Source: Candidatus Aerophobota bacterium | Lineage (GTDB): Bacteria > Aerophobota > Aerophobia > Aerophobales > JAGGXI01 | Reading direction: 5' to 3' | DNA length: 64,000 bases | Assembly: GCA_021163155.1 (NCBI GenBank) | Contig: JAGGXI010000061.1 | Location: 1-64,000, forward strand | Part shown: positions 63,085 to 64,000 of the stretch, one piece after another | How positions within the stretch are numbered: position 1 is the first letter of the stretch | Layout: the number at the start of each line of letters is the position of its first letter | Position numbers and translations under genes: made by a program | Notes under the pieces: model-generated | What the model saw: only the letters and a program-made list of their open reading frames with translations | Told to the model about the DNA's origin: nothing | The model's database searches: none

Positions 63085-63852
63085 CTAAAATTTGTTCAAT
63101 ACTTTTTTTAGTTCTTCTAAACGAAACGGCTTGGCAATATATTTATATACCCCAATCTTATCTACTTCTTCCCTGGTTTTTTTATCTATAGTACTGGTAA
63201 CTACTATTACTGGAATATCTTTTTTTGATTCTTTTAAGGCTTGAAGAAACTCCAATCCACTCATCTCGGGTAGATTTAACTCTATTATAATTAAGTCAGG
63301 ATTTTTAAATTCTACCGCCTCTAAAGCTTCTAACCCGTTGGAAACACAAGTTACATTATACTTCTCTGTCTCCAAAACTCCCTCGTAAAATTTCTGCACT
63401 CTTGGTTCACTATCTACGCATAGTATAAGTTTTCTTTTTAAGTATTGCTCCTTTTGGCTCTGGAGAGTCTCTTTAACTATTCTTTTTATCTCTTTCTTTT
63501 CAATAGGTTTAGGCAGAAAATTGACCACTCCTAATCTCTTCGCTTCAATTTCTGCCTCTTTTTGGGGGTAAGCAGTTACCATTATTACAGGTAGATTATC
63601 TAATTGAACTACACTTTGCATATCATAAGTGATTTGCCTAATCCTTCTTAAAACTTCCACTCCATTTATATCAGGTAATTCTAAATCAAGAATAAGGAGG
63701 TCCACATTTTTTCTCATTACTGTATCTAAAGCCTCTTTTCCCGTTCGAACGAATAATAACTCATAATCATCATCTGTCAAGCTTTGTTTGAGAAATATTT
63801 GGAATAGTTTTACATCATCAGCGATAAGTATAATTTTAGTCTTCTCGTTCAT
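63085..63852 (-). CDS. Double receiver-domain response regulator, second receiver with Asp to Glu
   Basis: Two tandem REC domains in 255 aa and no output domain. REC1 (about 1-125) is complete: acidic pair IADD, acceptor Asp in LLILDLELP, Thr in VTAYP, Lys in PKPIEKKE. REC2 (about 135-255) has VDSE in place of the acidic pair and IIIELNLPEMSG, so the acceptor is Glu (codon GAG) instead of Asp; Lys in IAKPF remains. An exact sigma-28 promoter lies upstream, so it is a late flagellar gene, probably a chemotaxis or motility adaptor. Confidence 0.9.
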   Translation of the reverse strand: MNEKTKIILIADDVKLFQIFLKQSLTDDDYELLFVRTGKEALDTVMRKNVDLLILDLELPDINGVEVLRRIRQITYDMQSVVQLDNLPVIMVTAYPQKEAEIEAKRLGVVNFLPKPIEKKEIKRIVKETLQSQKEQYLKRKLILCVDSEPRVQKFYEGVLETEKYNVTCVSNGLEALEAVEFKNPDLIIIELNLPEMSGLEFLQALKESKKDIPVIVVTSTIDKKTREEVDKIGVYKYIAKPFRLEELKKVLNKF

Positions 63853-63895
63853 TGGTAAAAGTTTCTCTTTTCTTTGTATGAATTGTCTATATCTA

Positions 63896-63922
63896 TTATC
63901 GGCAAAGTTTATTTAAACTTTA
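63896..63922 (-). promoter_or_regulatory. Sigma-28 promoter of the double-receiver gene
   Basis: Minus strand TAAAGTTT (63915-63922), 11-bp spacer, GCCGATAA (63896-63903): an exact consensus match. The predicted start is about 37 bp before the ATG. Confidence 0.88.
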
Positions 63923-64000
63923 ATAAAGCGTTCTGCACTAACTAGTTTTTATACAGGGGAATCGGTGCGAGGATATAGACCTCATTTCCTCTTTTATTAT

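Overview
The window is AT-rich bacterial chromosome carrying housekeeping genes and one end of a large flagellar locus. A BamA homologue, a periplasmic DegP/HtrA protease and flagellar P- and L-ring proteins (FlgI, FlgH) point to a diderm, motile bacterium. ClpC, a FliW-CsrA pair next to flagellin, an RtcB with an intein, archease and very many intergenic palindromic repeats suggest an uncultured candidate-phylum lineage, perhaps in the Omnitrophota / Desantisbacteria / Aerophobota range. That placement is a guess from general character, not a phylogenetic result. No rRNA, CRISPR array, transposase, integrase or phage gene was seen.

Layout. 0.5-6.7 kb (+): cdsA-dxr-rseP (phospholipid, isoprenoid, intramembrane protease), then tightly coupled leuD-leuB-cimA for the citramalate route to 2-oxobutyrate and isoleucine. 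7.6-12.3 kb (-): archease, intein-containing rtcB and folP. 12.7-21.6 kb (+): glycerate 2-kinase, tRNA-Gly, tRNA-Arg, a coiled-coil protein, RNase HI overlapping the RNase P RNA gene, a 57-aa membrane protein, rpmA, a class V aminotransferase with serA, dnaB and purA. 22-39.4 kb (+): clpC, bamA, rsmD, uvrC, ogt, secA, ilvB, mutM, degP and argS. 39.6-44.7 kb: mgtE (-), then an inositol-monophosphatase-family gene, a PPP-family phosphatase and rarA (+). 44.7-63.9 kb (-): flagellar genes in transcription order: double receiver, cheY, flgM, flgF, flgG, flgA, flgH, flgI, flgJ-like, flgN, flgK, flgL, fliW, csrA, fliC, fliD, fliS, an unknown gene and a Maf-type flagellin glycosyltransferase.

Flagellar control can be read directly. 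Two exact sigma-28 promoters (TAAAGTTT-N11-GCCGATAA) precede fliC and the double-receiver gene. A 15/17 match to the sigma-54 consensus precedes flgF. FlgM (anti-sigma-28), CsrA and FliW are all present, and the fliC leader has candidate CsrA sites. The filament cap FliD is unusual: 1068 aa, with about four tandem FlaIN-like repeats and a discoidin-like (F5/8 type C / CBM32-like) domain near its C-terminal end. This suggests a flagellar tip that binds glycans.

The second theme is repeats. Nearly every longer intergenic gap holds palindromes from several families: (A) GGTAGCCGC hairpins with a REP-like GTAG foot, alone or as inverted pairs; (B) GGGTAGGGG hairpins; (C) CCCC-TTAGAT...ATCTAA-GGGG hairpins; (D) elements with TAGCTTATGTCTACAGCG; (E) GATTACACAGAT elements with 11-bp hairpins; (F) a 226-240 bp MITE-like element with AACCCGGATTCGGCAA ends that carries a family B pair; and tandem GGATTARA octamers around family A. 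Single family A copies and octamers point the same way as adjacent genes throughout the window.
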